Shown here piece after piece: positions 8,420-18,467 of a stretch of 63,176 bases of DNA; within the stretch, counting starts at the first letter, position 1; the number at the start of each line of letters is the position of its first letter. The notes beneath the pieces were generated by a model. It did not search any database and was not told where the DNA came from. It was given only the letters and a program-made list of their open reading frames with translations. Made by a program: the position numbers and the translations under genes. The stretch comes from Symbiobacterium thermophilum. Its GTDB lineage: Bacteria > Bacillota > Sulfobacillia > DYFQ01. Location: the NCBI GenBank assembly GCA_020725105.1, contig DYFQ01000014.1:1-63176 (forward strand), in the 5' to 3' direction.

Positions 8420-9186
8420 AACGCTCAAAGCCCAGGCTGGCGGTGTTCAAGTTCGCCTCCTGCGACGGCTGCCAGCTGACCCTCCTTGACTGTGAAGACG
8501 AATTGCTGGCCGTGGCCGGTCAGGTGGACATCGCCTACTTTCCTGAGGCGTCACGGGCGATGGCGCCGGGACCGTACGACCTCGCCCTGGTGGAGGGGAG
8601 CATCACCACGCCCCACGACGCCGAACGGATCCTGCAGGTCCGGCGCAGGGCCCGGGTGCTGGTGACCATCGGCGCCTGCGCCACCGCCGGCGGGATCCAG
8701 GCCCTGCGGAACTTCGCCGACGTGGCCGAGTACGCCAGGGCCGTATACCCCAGGCCCGAGTATCTCGAGACCCTGGCGTGGTCGACCCCGGTCTCCAGCC
8801 ACGTACCGGTCGACCTGGAACTGCGGGGCTGCCCCATCGACAAGGGGCAGCTTCTCGAAGTGATCAGCGCGTACCTGGCCGGGCGGCGGCCCAACCTCAG
8901 GCGGACCAGCGTCTGCACCGAGTGCAAGGCCAGGGGTACCACGTGCCTGCTGGTGGCCGGGGGCGTGCCGTGCCTCGGCCCGGTGACCCAGGCCGGCTGC
9001 GGGGCGCTGTGCCCATCCTACGACCGGGGCTGCTACGGCTGCTTCGGTCCGGCCGAGAGCCCGAACCCGCCGGCCCTGGCCGGCCGCCTGGCCGAACTCG
9101 GCCGGGGGCCGGATGAGGTGGAACGGCTCTTCCGAACCTTCAACGCCTGGGCCGAGGCCTTCCGAGGGGGAGGGAGACCGGCTTGA
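8416..9186 (+). CDS. hydD: Group 3b hydrogenase delta (small) subunit
   Basis: A 256-residue small subunit that carries the iron-sulfur clusters next to the [NiFe] site. The proximal-cluster cysteines are in FASCDGC (Cys16, Cys19), GACATAGG and ELRGCPID. Additional cysteines near the C-terminus ([26 protein letters not shown]) fit two more clusters. There is no twin-arginine leader, so the enzyme is cytoplasmic. It overlaps hydG by four bases and hydA by four. Confidence 0.95.
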   Translation: MKRSKPRLAVFKFASCDGCQLTLLDCEDELLAVAGQVDIAYFPEASRAMAPGPYDLALVEGSITTPHDAERILQVRRRARVLVTIGACATAGGIQALRNFADVAEYARAVYPRPEYLETLAWSTPVSSHVPVDLELRGCPIDKGQLLEVISAYLAGRRPNLRRTSVCTECKARGTTCLLVAGGVPCLGPVTQAGCGALCPSYDRGCYGCFGPAESPNPPALAGRLAELGRGPDEVERLFRTFNAWAEAFRGGGRPA

Positions 9187-10475
9187 CGCGCGCCCGCCGG
9201 ATCAAGGTGGACATGCTGGCCCGGGTGGAGGGTGAGGGCGGCCTCACCGTCAGGCTGAAGGACGGCCGGGTGCGGGAGTTGCGCCTGGACATCTTCGAGC
9301 CGCCCCGCTTCTTCGAGGGGTTCCTGCGCGGCCGGCACTTCCGCGAGGTACCCGACATCACCGCGCGCATCTGCGGCATCTGCCCCGTGGCCTACCAGAT
9401 GAGCTCCTGTCACGCCCTGGAGGCGGCGGCGGGGGTACGGGTCACCGGTCCGCTTCGGGACCTGAGGCGGCTGCTCTATTGCGGCGAGTGGATCGAGAGC
9501 CACGCCCTGCACGTGTTTCTTTTGCACGCGCCGGACTTTCTGGGCTACGACGACGCCATCGGCATGGCCGCCGATCACGGCGCCGTGGTCCAAAAGGGGC
9601 TGAGACTCAAGAAACTGGGCAACGCCATCGTGGCGAAGCTGGGCGGCCGGGAGATCCACCCCATCAACGTCTGCGTCGGCGGCTTTTACCGGGTTCCGAG
9701 GCGCCAGGAACTGGTGGCCTTCGTGCCGGAGCTTGAGTGGGCCCGCGAGGCGGCCTACAGGACCGTCCGGTGGGCGGCGGGGCTCGACTTCCCCGACTTC
9801 TCCCGGGACACCGAGTTCGTGGCGCTGCGCCACCCCGACGAGTACCCGATGAACGAGGGCCGGCTGGTTTCCAGCCGCGGGCTCGACATCGACGTGGCGG
9901 AGTTCGAGGCCCACGTGGTGGAGGAGCAGGTGCCCTACTCCAACGCGCTGCACGCCGCCATCAGAGGGCGGGGCGCCTACGCCTGCGGGCCCCTGGCCCG
10001 GTACAACCTGAACTTCGACCGGCTCTCGCCGGGTGCCCGGGCGGCGGCCGCCGAGGCGGGGCTGCCGGTACCGTGCACCAACCCGTTCATGAGCATCGTG
10101 GTGCGCGGCGTGGAACTGCTCTGCGCGGTGGAGGAGGCGCTGCGCCTGATCGCCGCCTACACCGAGCCCGACGCGCCGCGGGTGGAGGTGCCGGTCCCGG
10201 AGGGCACCGGCCACGGCTGCACCGAGGCGCCCCGGGGCATCCTCTACCACCGTTACCGGGTGGGTCCCGACGGGCTGGTGCGGGAAGCCCGCATCGTGCC
10301 GCCCACCGCCCAGAACCAGCGCAGCATCGAGGAAGACCTGCTGGAGCTTGTTCCCCGGGTGGCCGACCTGCCGCTCGAGGAGGCTACCCTCCGCTGCGAG
10401 CAGGCCATCCGCAACTACGACCCCTGCATCTCCTGCGCCACCCACTTCCTCCGGCTCCGGCTGGAGCGGGAATGA
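9183..10475 (+). CDS. hydA: Group 3b [NiFe]-hydrogenase alpha (large, catalytic) subunit
   Basis: A 430-residue large subunit holding the [NiFe] centre. Both nickel-binding pairs are present: L1 in ARICGICP (Cys64, Cys67) and L2 in DPCISCATH (Cys415, Cys418). Nine residues follow the final histidine and should be removed by the maturation protease encoded next. The start is a TTG at 9183, overlapping the hydD stop by four bases. With hydB, hydG and hydD this gives a bidirectional NAD(P)-linked soluble hydrogenase, a family that can also reduce sulfur in archaea. Confidence 0.96.
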   Translation: MTRARRIKVDMLARVEGEGGLTVRLKDGRVRELRLDIFEPPRFFEGFLRGRHFREVPDITARICGICPVAYQMSSCHALEAAAGVRVTGPLRDLRRLLYCGEWIESHALHVFLLHAPDFLGYDDAIGMAADHGAVVQKGLRLKKLGNAIVAKLGGREIHPINVCVGGFYRVPRRQELVAFVPELEWAREAAYRTVRWAAGLDFPDFSRDTEFVALRHPDEYPMNEGRLVSSRGLDIDVAEFEAHVVEEQVPYSNALHAAIRGRGAYACGPLARYNLNFDRLSPGARAAAAEAGLPVPCTNPFMSIVVRGVELLCAVEEALRLIAAYTEPDAPRVEVPVPEGTGHGCTEAPRGILYHRYRVGPDGLVREARIVPPTAQNQRSIEEDLLELVPRVADLPLEEATLRCEQAIRNYDPCISCATHFLRLRLERE

Positions 10476-10996
10476 GCGGCCGGCCGGTCCGCGTGGTGGG
10501 GATCGGCCAGCCGTTTGCCGGTGACGACGCGCTGGGCCCGGCGGTGGTCCGGTGGGTCGAACAGCGGCTGCGTGACACCCGCTCGGGCGGTCCCGGTAGC
10601 GAGCCGGGCGCGCTCGGCGCGGGTCTCCGGGTAGAACTGGTCCCGGCCGCCGACCCCACCGCCCTGCCCGACCTGCTCGAGGGCGCCGAGCGCCTGATCA
10701 TCGTCGACGCCGTGCTGGGGCCGGCGACTCCCGGTACCGTGGTCTGCCTGGCGCCGGAAGACCTGGCCGAGGGCGATCTGAGACCCGTCTCCTCCCACGG
10801 CTTCGGCGTGGCCGAGGCGCTCCGGCTGGCGCGGGCCATCGGGTCCGGCGACGCGCCCGTCCACCTGGTGGGCGTGGTGGCGGGGAACGTGGAGCGCTAC
10901 ACCTCGGGTCTGAGCCCGGCGGTGGCGGCCGCGGTGCCGGCCGCCGGCCGGGCCGTCCTGGGGCTGCTGGGTCGGGGCGGGGAGCAGCGGCCGTGA
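10472..10996 (+). CDS. Hydrogenase maturation endopeptidase (HycI/HyaD family)
   Basis: A 174-residue protease expected to trim the C-terminal tail of HydA after nickel insertion. The N-terminal [15 protein letters not shown] holds the conserved GxGN/Q-D-D region, with the nickel-sensing aspartates in GDDALG and IIVDAV. A histidine in [11 protein letters not shown] corresponds to the third ligand region. It starts in the hydA stop (ATGA) and ends in the hypF start (GTGA), so it is made together with its substrate. Confidence 0.9.
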   Translation: MSGRPVRVVGIGQPFAGDDALGPAVVRWVEQRLRDTRSGGPGSEPGALGAGLRVELVPAADPTALPDLLEGAERLIIVDAVLGPATPGTVVCLAPEDLAEGDLRPVSSHGFGVAEALRLARAIGSGDAPVHLVGVVAGNVERYTSGLSPAVAAAVPAAGRAVLGLLGRGGEQRP

Positions 10997-13416
10997 GGCG
11001 GCGGTGGGCCCTCAAGGTCACCGGGGTGGTCCAGGGGGTCGGCTTCCGGCCCTTCGTCGCCCTCACCGCGGGCGAACTTGGCCTGGCGGGGTGGGTCCGC
11101 AACTCCCCCGACGGGGTCGTCATCGAGGTGGAAGGTGATCAGGCGGCCCTGGAAGCCTTCCGGGACGCCCTGCGGCATCGCGCCCCGCCCCTGGCCGTGC
11201 TCGACGGGGTCGACGTGCGCGAACTTGCTTTACGGGGAGAGGCCGGTTTTTCGATTCTCGAGAGCGCCGGGGGCGAGGCGCCCCGTCCGGTGGTCCCCGC
11301 CGACGCGGCCACCTGTGCCGCCTGCCTGGAGGAGATCCTGGACCCGGCCGAGCGGCGGCACGGCTACCCCTTCACCAACTGCACCCACTGCGGCCCGCGG
11401 TATTCCATCATCGAGGCGGTACCCTACGACCGCCCCAACACGAGCATGAAGGGGTTTCCCATGTGCCCGGCCTGCGCCCGGGAGTACGGCGACCCCCGTG
11501 ACCGCCGGTTTCACGCCCAGCCCATCGCCTGCCCGGCCTGCGGTCCCAGGGTGTGGCTGGTGCCGGCGCCAGGCGGGGTGGGGGGCGCCGGCGGTGGCAC
11601 GGCGGGGGGCGGCGGCGCGGCGGGTGCCCCCGCGGCCGGCGACCGGGCCACCGGCGACCCGGCGCCGGACGCCCTGCCGGTGCTGAGGGAGGTGGCGGCG
11701 CGGGTCCACGCCGGCCAGGTGGTGGCCATCAAGGGGCTGGGCGGGTTCCAGTTGCTGGCCGACGCGGCAAACCAGGCGGCCGTGGAGCGGCTGCGCCGGC
11801 GCAAGGGCCGGGAGGCCAAGCCCCTGGCGCTGATGTTCTGTACGCTCGAGCAGGTGAAGGCTGCCTGCCTGGTGGATCCGGCCGAGGAGGAGTTGCTGAC
11901 CTCGCCCCAGGCGCCCATCGTGCTCCTCCGGCGGCGCCTGCCGCCGGCTCCGGGAGCGCCGGCGGTGGCCGAGGCGGTGGCGCCGGGCAACCCCCGCCTG
12001 GGCGTCATGCTGCCCTACACCCCCTTGCACCACCTGCTCATGCGGGCCGTCGGGCGGCCGGTGGTCTGCACCAGCGGCAACCTGAGCCAGGAACCCATCG
12101 CCACCGACAACGCCGAGGGTCTGGCCAGGCTGGGGGACATTGCGGACGCGTTTCTGCTCCACGACCGGCCCATCGTCCGCCACGTGGACGACTCGGTGGC
12201 CCGGGTGGTGGACGGCCAGGTGCAGCTCTTGCGCCGCGCCAGGGGTTACGCGCCGCTCGCGGTGACCGTCGGGCGCGGGCTGCCCCCGCTGCTGGCGGTG
12301 GGCGGGTACCTGAAGAACACGGTGGCGCTCTCGGTGGGCGGCCAGGTGATCCTGAGCCAGCACGTGGGCGACCTGGAAACCTCCGCGGCCCGAGAGGCCC
12401 ACCGGCGGGTCATCGCCGACCTCCGGCGGTTCTACGGGCTCGAACCCGTGGCGGTCGCCTGCGACCTCCACCCCGACTACCCGTCGACCTGGGCGGCCGA
12501 GGAACTGGCCGCCGCGGCCGGGGTGCCCGTGGTCCGGGTGCAGCACCACCACGCCCACGTGGCGGCGGCCATGGCCGAGCACGGCCTGGAGGGGCCGGTG
12601 CTGGGGGTGGCGTGGGACGGCTCCGGCTACGGTCCCGACGGCACCGTGTGGGGCGGCGAGTTCCTGCGGTGCGCCTACGATTCCTTCGAGCGGGTGGCCC
12701 GGCTGCGCCCCTTCCGGCTCCCCGGCGGCGAGCGGGCGGTGGAAGAGCCCCGCCGCAGCGCCCTGGGGGCGCTGGCGGCCCTTGAGTGGCCGGCGCGGTT
12801 GCCGGCGGCCCTGGCGGCGGCGTTTGGCCCCGCCGAGTTGAGGGTGCTCAGCTCCATGCTGGAGCGGGGGACCAACTCGCCCCTGACCTCCAGCGCCGGT
12901 CGGCTGTTCGACGCCGTGGCGGCCCTGGCCGGGCTGCGCCAGCGGAACGCCTTCGAAGGACAGGCCGCCATGGAACTGGAATTCGCCGTCGACCCCGCGG
13001 TGCTGGAGGCGGGCGAGGCCTACCCCTTCCCCCTGCGGGACCAGGCAGAGGGGGGGCTGGCCGGGAAGGTGCTCGAGGCGGACTGGGAGCCCGCCCTGCG
13101 GCGGCTCCTGGCCGACCTGGAGGCGGGCGCGGGAGCCGGCGCGGTGAGCGCCCGGTTCCACAACGGCCTGGCTGAACTGGTCGTCTCCGTCGCCCGGCGG
13201 GCGGCGCTGAAGCGGGTGGTCCTGACCGGGGGCTGCTTCCAGAACGCCGTGCTCACCGCCGCGACCTGCCGGCGGTTGCGGCAGGCGGGCTTCGAGCCCC
13301 ACGTTCACCGCCGGGTGCCGGCCAACGACGGCGGCATCGCCCTGGGGCAGGTCATGGTCGCGGCCGCCCGGCTGGAGGAGGGGGGGTCGCCAGGTGTGCC
13401 TGGGCATTCCCGGTGA
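10993..13416 (+). CDS. hypF: Carbamoyltransferase HypF
   Basis: An 807-residue enzyme that converts carbamoyl phosphate to carbamoyl-AMP and transfers the carbamoyl group to HypE for cyanide ligand synthesis. Domains in order: acylphosphatase (1-90, VVQGVGFRPFV), two zinc fingers (about 105-185, starting CAACLEEI and including CTHCGPR, CPACAREYGD, CPACGP), a YrdC-like domain (about 225-410, VVAIKGLGGFQLLADA), and a Kae1-like domain with the metal-binding HHHAH. A glycine/alanine-rich linker near residues 193-220 is longer than usual. The start is a GTG overlapping the previous stop; the end overlaps hypC by 23 bases. Confidence 0.96.
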   Translation: MRRRWALKVTGVVQGVGFRPFVALTAGELGLAGWVRNSPDGVVIEVEGDQAALEAFRDALRHRAPPLAVLDGVDVRELALRGEAGFSILESAGGEAPRPVVPADAATCAACLEEILDPAERRHGYPFTNCTHCGPRYSIIEAVPYDRPNTSMKGFPMCPACAREYGDPRDRRFHAQPIACPACGPRVWLVPAPGGVGGAGGGTAGGGGAAGAPAAGDRATGDPAPDALPVLREVAARVHAGQVVAIKGLGGFQLLADAANQAAVERLRRRKGREAKPLALMFCTLEQVKAACLVDPAEEELLTSPQAPIVLLRRRLPPAPGAPAVAEAVAPGNPRLGVMLPYTPLHHLLMRAVGRPVVCTSGNLSQEPIATDNAEGLARLGDIADAFLLHDRPIVRHVDDSVARVVDGQVQLLRRARGYAPLAVTVGRGLPPLLAVGGYLKNTVALSVGGQVILSQHVGDLETSAAREAHRRVIADLRRFYGLEPVAVACDLHPDYPSTWAAEELAAAAGVPVVRVQHHHAHVAAAMAEHGLEGPVLGVAWDGSGYGPDGTVWGGEFLRCAYDSFERVARLRPFRLPGGERAVEEPRRSALGALAALEWPARLPAALAAAFGPAELRVLSSMLERGTNSPLTSSAGRLFDAVAALAGLRQRNAFEGQAAMELEFAVDPAVLEAGEAYPFPLRDQAEGGLAGKVLEADWEPALRRLLADLEAGAGAGAVSARFHNGLAELVVSVARRAALKRVVLTGGCFQNAVLTAATCRRLRQAGFEPHVHRRVPANDGGIALGQVMVAAARLEEGGSPGVPGHSR

Positions 13417-13657
13417 GGTGCTGAGCGTCGGCAACGACGCCATGCGCACCGGCAAGGTCCGGTTCGGCGGCATCACCAAGGAGGTCTGCCTGGCCTACGT
13501 GCCCGAGGCCGGGGTGGGCGACTACGTCGTCGTGCACGCCGGTTTTGCCATCAGCCGGCTGGACCCGGACGAGGCCCGGCGGGTTCTGGGCTACCTGGAG
13601 GAGATCGAATCCCTGGCGCAACCGGAGCCGGAACCCGGCGGGGAGGCGGGGCCGTGA
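13394..13657 (+). CDS. hypC: Hydrogenase assembly chaperone HypC
   Basis: An 87-residue chaperone that works with HypD to build the Fe(CN)2CO unit and hands it to the large subunit. It begins MCLGIPG, with the essential Cys2 right after the GTG initiator, and continues with the small beta-barrel ([29 protein letters not shown]). The start lies inside the hypF 3' end and the stop overlaps the hypD GTG by four bases. Confidence 0.96.
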   Translation: MCLGIPGEVLSVGNDAMRTGKVRFGGITKEVCLAYVPEAGVGDYVVVHAGFAISRLDPDEARRVLGYLEEIESLAQPEPEPGGEAGP

Positions 13658-14817
13658 AGTTCCTTGACGAGTTCCGCGACGCCCGGGCGGCCGCCCGTTA
13701 CGCGAGGGCCATCCGAAGGATGGTCACCCGGCCGTGGACCGTCATGGAGGTCTGCGGCGGGCAGACCCACGCCATCCTGCGGTTTGGCATCGACCAGGTG
13801 CTCCCGCCCCAGGTGACCTTGCTCCACGGTCCCGGGTGCCCGGTGTGCGTGACGCCGGTGGAGCTGATCGACGGGGCCATCGCCCTGGCGGCCAGGCCAG
13901 AGGTGGTCCTGTGCTCGTTCGGGGACATGCTGCGGGTGCCGGGCTCCCGGACCGACCTGCTGGCGGCCCGGGCAGCGGGCGGCGACATCCGGGTGGTCTA
14001 CTCGCCCCTGGACGCCGTCCGGCTGGCCCAGGCCAACCCCGACCGGCAGGTGGTCTTCTTCGCCGTCGGCTTCGAAACCACGGCCCCGGCCACCGCCATG
14101 GCCGTGGAACACGCCCGGGAACTGGGGCTCGGGAATTTCACCATGCTGGTGGCCCACGTGCTGGTCCCCCCGGCCCTGGTGGCCATCCTGTCGGCCCCCG
14201 GCCGGACGGTCGACGGCTTTCTCGCCGCCGGCCACGTGTGCACGGTGATGGGGTACACGCAGTACGAGGAGCTGGCCCGCCGCTACCGGGTGCCCATCGT
14301 GGTGACCGGCTTCGAGCCCCTGGACATCCTGCAGGGGCTGGCGATGTGCCTGCGGCAGCTGGAGGCCGGCCGGTCGGAAGTGGAGAACCAGTACGCCCGG
14401 TCGGTCAGGCGCGAGGGCAACCTGCCGGCCCAGGCGCTGGTGGAGCGGGTGTTCGAGCCGGTGGCCCGGGCGTGGCGGGGGATCGGGGAGATCCCCGGGA
14501 GTGGGCTGCGGCTGCGCCCGGCCTACGCCGCCTTCGACGCCGAGCGCCGTTTTGGCCTGGACGCCGGCGTGGTCTCCGCCGAAGTCGCAGGGGAGTGCAT
14601 CAGCGGGCTCGTGTTGCAAGGGGTCAAGAAACCGCCCGACTGCCCGGCCTTTGGCGCCCGGTGCACGCCGGAGCGGCCGTTGGGCGCCACCATGGTGTCT
14701 TCGGAAGGGGCGTGCGCGGCTTACTACCGGTACCGGCGGCCGGGCTCGCGAGGGCCGGCCGGGAACGCACGGGCGGGCGACGATGATGGCCGGCAGGATG
14801 ACGCGCGCCCTGATTGA
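13654..14817 (+). CDS. hypD: Hydrogenase iron-sulfur maturation protein HypD
   Basis: A 387-residue scaffold for the iron-cyanide-carbonyl precursor. The conserved motifs are visible: [33 protein letters not shown], and the C-terminal [4Fe-4S] cysteines ([24 protein letters not shown]). About 25 poorly conserved residues follow [12 protein letters not shown]. The start is a GTG overlapping the hypC stop. Confidence 0.96.
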   Translation: MKFLDEFRDARAAARYARAIRRMVTRPWTVMEVCGGQTHAILRFGIDQVLPPQVTLLHGPGCPVCVTPVELIDGAIALAARPEVVLCSFGDMLRVPGSRTDLLAARAAGGDIRVVYSPLDAVRLAQANPDRQVVFFAVGFETTAPATAMAVEHARELGLGNFTMLVAHVLVPPALVAILSAPGRTVDGFLAAGHVCTVMGYTQYEELARRYRVPIVVTGFEPLDILQGLAMCLRQLEAGRSEVENQYARSVRREGNLPAQALVERVFEPVARAWRGIGEIPGSGLRLRPAYAAFDAERRFGLDAGVVSAEVAGECISGLVLQGVKKPPDCPAFGARCTPERPLGATMVSSEGACAAYYRYRRPGSRGPAGNARAGDDDGRQDDARPD

Positions 14818-14830
14818 GCAGGTGAAGCCG

Positions 14831-15880
14831 ATGAGCCGAGAGTTCTCCCTCGAGTGTCCCGTCCCCATCGACCGCTACCCCAGGGTGCTGCTGGCCCACG
14901 GCGGCGGCGGCCGGCTGATGCACCAGTTGCTCGAGGAGATGATCCTGCCGGCCTTCGCCGCCCCGGGGGCGGAGGAGGGCCACGACGGCGCCGTGCTGGA
15001 ACTCGCGGGCGGCCGGGTGGCGTTCACCACCGACTCCTTCGTGGTGCGCCCGCTGTTCTTCCCGGGCGGCGACATCGGCCGGCTGGCCATAAACGGCACC
15101 GTCAACGACCTGGCCGTGTGCGGCGCCCGGCCTCTCTTCCTGAGCGCCGGGCTGATCCTGGAAGAGGGCCTGGCCATGGAGACCCTGTGGCGGGTGGTGC
15201 GGTCCATGGCCGCCGCCGCCCGGGAAGCCGGGGTGGACCTGGTCACCGGCGACACCAAGGTGGTGGAGCGGGGGAAGGGCGACGGCGTGTTCGTCAACAC
15301 CGCCGGGCTGGGCCTGGTGCCGGACGGGGTCAGGATCGGCCCGGCCAGGGTCCGGCCGGGCGACGCCGTGCTCTTGAGCGGTGACCTGGGCCGTCATGCC
15401 GTGGCCATTCTTTCTGTCCGCGAGGGGCTGGAGTTCGAGTCCGAGATCACCAGCGACACGGCGCCGCTGCACGGCCTGGTCCAGGCGATGCTGGAGACCG
15501 GCGCCGACGTCCACTGCCTGCGCGACCTGACCCGGGGTGGCCTGGCCAGCGCGCTGAACGAGATCGCGCGCTCGGCGGGGGCCGGCATCGAACTCGAGGA
15601 GGCGGCGATACCCGTGGGCGATGAGGTCCGGGGCGCCTGCGAACTGCTGGGCCTTGACCCGCTGCATGCCGCCAACGAGGGCCGCCTGGCCGCCTTCGTG
15701 CCGTGGGAGGCGCGGGAGAAGGTGCTGGCCGCCATGCGGGCCCACCCCATGGGCCGCGGGGCCGCGCTGGTGGGCCGGGTCGTGGAGGAGGGGCCGCGGG
15801 AGGTCCGCGTCCGCAGCCCTATCGGCGGGGTGCGGGTGCTGGACGTTCTCAGCGGCGAGCAGCTACCGCGGATCTGCTAG
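14831..15880 (+). CDS. hypE: Hydrogenase expression/formation protein HypE
   Basis: A 349-residue PurM-like enzyme that dehydrates the HypF-delivered carbamoyl group on its C-terminal cysteine to a thiocyanate. The N-terminus has [14 protein letters not shown], the ATP region FTTDSFVV, and the protein ends in LPRIC, the essential terminal cysteine. The start is ATG 14831 behind AGGTGA, 13 bases after hypD. It is the last gene of the hydrogenase operon, and its end overlaps the mocR 3' end on the opposite strand by 32 bases. Confidence 0.96.
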   Translation: MSREFSLECPVPIDRYPRVLLAHGGGGRLMHQLLEEMILPAFAAPGAEEGHDGAVLELAGGRVAFTTDSFVVRPLFFPGGDIGRLAINGTVNDLAVCGARPLFLSAGLILEEGLAMETLWRVVRSMAAAAREAGVDLVTGDTKVVERGKGDGVFVNTAGLGLVPDGVRIGPARVRPGDAVLLSGDLGRHAVAILSVREGLEFESEITSDTAPLHGLVQAMLETGADVHCLRDLTRGGLASALNEIARSAGAGIELEEAAIPVGDEVRGACELLGLDPLHAANEGRLAAFVPWEAREKVLAAMRAHPMGRGAALVGRVVEEGPREVRVRSPIGGVRVLDVLSGEQLPRIC

Positions 15881-17330
15881 CCAGCCGGTCCACGGCCCGG
15901 CGGAGCCGGCGCACGCCCTCGGCGATCTCGCCCGGCGCGGCGCGGCAGAAGGAGAGCCGCACGTGGGGCGCGCCCGGTTCGAACCGGTAGACCGCGCCCG
16001 GCACCACGGCCACCCCCTGGCGCACCGCCGCCCGGAACACCGCCAGGCTGGAGGCCCGCACCTCCAGCCGGCACCAGACGTGGTACCCCCCGGCGGGGCC
16101 CACCCAGGTAGCCATGCCTCCCAGCCAGCGCCCCAGGGCCTCCAGCATCGCCGCCCGCCGCCGGGCCAGCGGCTGGCGGAGCCAGGCCAGGTGCTCGTCG
16201 TAGCCGCCCGAGGCGAGCCAGCGCGCCGCCACCCACTCTGACAGGATGCCCCCGCCCAGGTCGAACTGGAGCCGGGTCCGGGCCAGCACGTCCGCCACCG
16301 GGGCGGGCGCCACGATCCAGCCCACCCGGAGCGCCGGCGCGGCCGTCTTGGACAGGGTGCCCAGGGTCAGCACGCTGCCGGCGGTGTCGAAGGCCTTGAG
16401 GCTCCGTGGCGCCGGGCCGTCCAGTACCAGGTCGGTGAAGGGGTCGTCCTCCACCACCAGCAGCCGCCGGCGGGCGGCCAGGGAGACCAGGCGCTGCCGG
16501 CCGGGTTCCGGCAGCGTGGTGCCGGTGGGGCTGTGGCAGGTGGGAATGGTGAACAGGGCGCGCACCCCGGGCTGGAGGGACGCCGCCAGGTGGTCCAGGT
16601 CAATGCCCTCCGGGCCCACCGGCACCGGCACGGTGCGGATGCCCGACCCGTCGAAGAGGCGCAGGGTGCCGAGGTACGACGGCCGTTCCACGGCCACGGC
16701 GTCGCCCGGCGAGAGCAAGGTCTGGGTGATCAGGTGGAACCCCTGCTGGGAGCCGTTCACCAGGACGATGGACTCCGGCCCGGCGGTGATTCCCCGGCCC
16801 CGCAGGCGCCGGGCCAGTGCCTCCCGGAGCTCCGGGTAGCCGTGGGGTTCCGGGTAACCCATGGGCACCCGGGCCAGGGACGCCCCTCGCAGCAGCCGGT
16901 CCAGGGCGTCGCGGGGCCACAGGTCCGGCCCGGGTTCGCCGTGGGCCAGGGGGATGAGATGGGGAGCGGCCAGGGCGTCCTGGATCTCCGCCAGCAGCGG
17001 AAGTTCCCAGCGGTCGGCGGCGCTGCCCAGCCGCCGGGCCCAGTCCGGCCCCGGCCCGGGTGCCCGGCCGGCGGAGACGACGGTCCCCCGGCCGGGCCGG
17101 CAGTCCACCAGCCCCTCGGCCTCCAGTTCGTCGTAGGCGGCCACCACCGTGCTGCGGTTGACCCCGACGGCGCGGGCGAGCTCGCGTTCGGCAGGGAGCC
17201 GGGTGCCGGCGGGGAGGTCGCCGCTCTCGATCCGCTCCCGCAACCCGGTGGCGATCTGGTGGTAGAGCGGCACCCTCCCGTGCCGCCGGAGGGATAGCCG
17301 CAGGGCGTCGGGAGCCAGGGCCGGTGGCAC
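15849..17330 (-). CDS. MocR/PdxR-type regulator (GntR winged helix plus aminotransferase fold)
   Basis: A 493-residue chimeric transcription factor. Residues 15-80 form a GntR-type winged helix ([19 protein letters not shown], then [19 protein letters not shown]). Residues about 120-480 are a fold-type I aminotransferase domain with [10 protein letters not shown], the PLP aspartate region [10 protein letters not shown] and the lysine loop [17 protein letters not shown]. MocR proteins usually sense PLP, amino acids or taurine-like ligands and control a divergent neighbour. Here that is a PhnD-like binding protein. The GTG start has AGGAGGT eight bases upstream. The target is inference. Confidence 0.92.
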   Translation of the reverse strand: MPPALAPDALRLSLRRHGRVPLYHQIATGLRERIESGDLPAGTRLPAERELARAVGVNRSTVVAAYDELEAEGLVDCRPGRGTVVSAGRAPGPGPDWARRLGSAADRWELPLLAEIQDALAAPHLIPLAHGEPGPDLWPRDALDRLLRGASLARVPMGYPEPHGYPELREALARRLRGRGITAGPESIVLVNGSQQGFHLITQTLLSPGDAVAVERPSYLGTLRLFDGSGIRTVPVPVGPEGIDLDHLAASLQPGVRALFTIPTCHSPTGTTLPEPGRQRLVSLAARRRLLVVEDDPFTDLVLDGPAPRSLKAFDTAGSVLTLGTLSKTAAPALRVGWIVAPAPVADVLARTRLQFDLGGGILSEWVAARWLASGGYDEHLAWLRQPLARRRAAMLEALGRWLGGMATWVGPAGGYHVWCRLEVRASSLAVFRAAVRQGVAVVPGAVYRFEPGAPHVRLSFCRAAPGEIAEGVRRLRRAVDRLASRSAVAARR

Positions 17331-17377
17331 GCCGGCGCACCTCCTCGTGACGTGGCCAGATTCCCTCGCCGTTGGTT

Positions 17378-17398
17378 ACCCATCCAAATTGGATGGGT
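17378..17398. promoter_or_regulatory. Palindromic operator candidate in the mocR/phnD-like divergent region
   Basis: The 19 bases at 17379-17397 form a perfect inverted repeat, CCCATCCAA / TTGGATGGG around one central base. One further matching pair on each side makes 21 bases. It lies 48 bases upstream of the mocR start and about 140 bases upstream of the binding-protein gene, the expected place for an autoregulatory operator. Binding by this MocR protein is inferred, not shown. Confidence 0.55.
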
Positions 17399-17536
17399 CA
17401 ACCCCGAATTCCTTGGCTGTTTTCATCCTCCGCGCACTGGCTTAAGCTCGGGAGTGTAGAAGGGCGGACACCGGGCGGCGACCCCGGAGGGCCACAGCAG
17501 CCCGGCGGGCGCCGCGCGGGGCAGGGAGGATGAACC

Positions 17537-18445
17537 ATGGGGCTGCGGTCGGGCAGGGGATCGCTTGGCGGCCGGCTCGGTTGGCTGGCGCTGGTGGCAG
17601 CGGTCACGCTGGTGGCCGGCGGGTGCGGGCCTGGGAGGCCGTCGAAGCCGCAAGAAATCGTGCTCGGCCTGATGCCCTCGGTGGACGCCGGGACGCTGCA
17701 GGAGAAGGCGGGGCCCCTGGCGGAGCTCCTCGCCCGCGAACTGGGCGTGCCGGTGCGGACCTTCGTGGCGGCCAACTATGCCGGCCTCGTGGAAGCCATG
17801 GGCTCGGCCAAGGTGGACGTCACCTTCATCCCGCCCCTGGCCTACGTGCTGGCCAACGAGGAGAACGGGACCCAGGTGGTGCTCAAGGCCGTCCGGAACG
17901 GCACGGCCACCTACCGCTCCCAGATCCTGGTCGCCGCCGGCAGCCCCTACCGGAGCCTGGGCGAGCTGCGGGGCAAGCGCTTTGCCTTCACCGACCCGGC
18001 CTCCACCTCGGGCTACATGTTCGCCCACCTGATGCTGCGGGAGGCAGGCGTCGACCCCCAGCGGGACCTGCGGGCGGTGTTCGCCGGCGGGCACGACAAG
18101 GCCATCATCGCGCTTTACCAGGGCGAGGTTGACGCGGCGGCCACCTTCGAAGACGCCCGGGTCTACGTGGAAAAGACCTATCCCGACGTGTTCCGGAAGA
18201 CCCGGGTGCTGGCGTACTCGGAGCCCATTCCCAACGACACGGTGGCCGTCCGGCCGGGCCTGGACCCCGAGTGGCGCGACCGCATCGTCCAGGCCTTTCT
18301 GGCCCTCACGTCACGTCCCGACGGCCAGCAGGCCCTGAAGGACCTCTACCGCATCGAGGGCTTCGAGCGGGCTACCGACGCCGACTACGAGGTGGTCCGG
18401 CGGGCCGTGAAGGCGCTGCAACTGGATCTGTCGGTGATCAGGTAG
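17537..18445 (+). CDS. PhnD-like substrate-binding lipoprotein (phosphate/phosphonate family)
   Basis: A 302-residue periplasmic-type binding protein anchored as a lipoprotein: signal peptide followed by lipobox LVAGGC (Cys30). The phosphonate-binding family signature is clear: VLGLMPSVDA, VDVTFIPPLAYV, and FTDPASTSGYMFAHLML. Family members bind phosphonate, phosphite or related small anions. No PhnC ATPase or PhnE permease adjoins it; the next gene is an unrelated permease in the opposite direction. It is therefore an orphan receptor, or it works with a transporter elsewhere. Control by the divergent MocR regulator is likely. Confidence 0.87.
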   Translation: MGLRSGRGSLGGRLGWLALVAAVTLVAGGCGPGRPSKPQEIVLGLMPSVDAGTLQEKAGPLAELLARELGVPVRTFVAANYAGLVEAMGSAKVDVTFIPPLAYVLANEENGTQVVLKAVRNGTATYRSQILVAAGSPYRSLGELRGKRFAFTDPASTSGYMFAHLMLREAGVDPQRDLRAVFAGGHDKAIIALYQGEVDAAATFEDARVYVEKTYPDVFRKTRVLAYSEPIPNDTVAVRPGLDPEWRDRIVQAFLALTSRPDGQQALKDLYRIEGFERATDADYEVVRRAVKALQLDLSVIR

Positions 18446-18467
18446 GCGGACGCAACCGGCTGACCTG

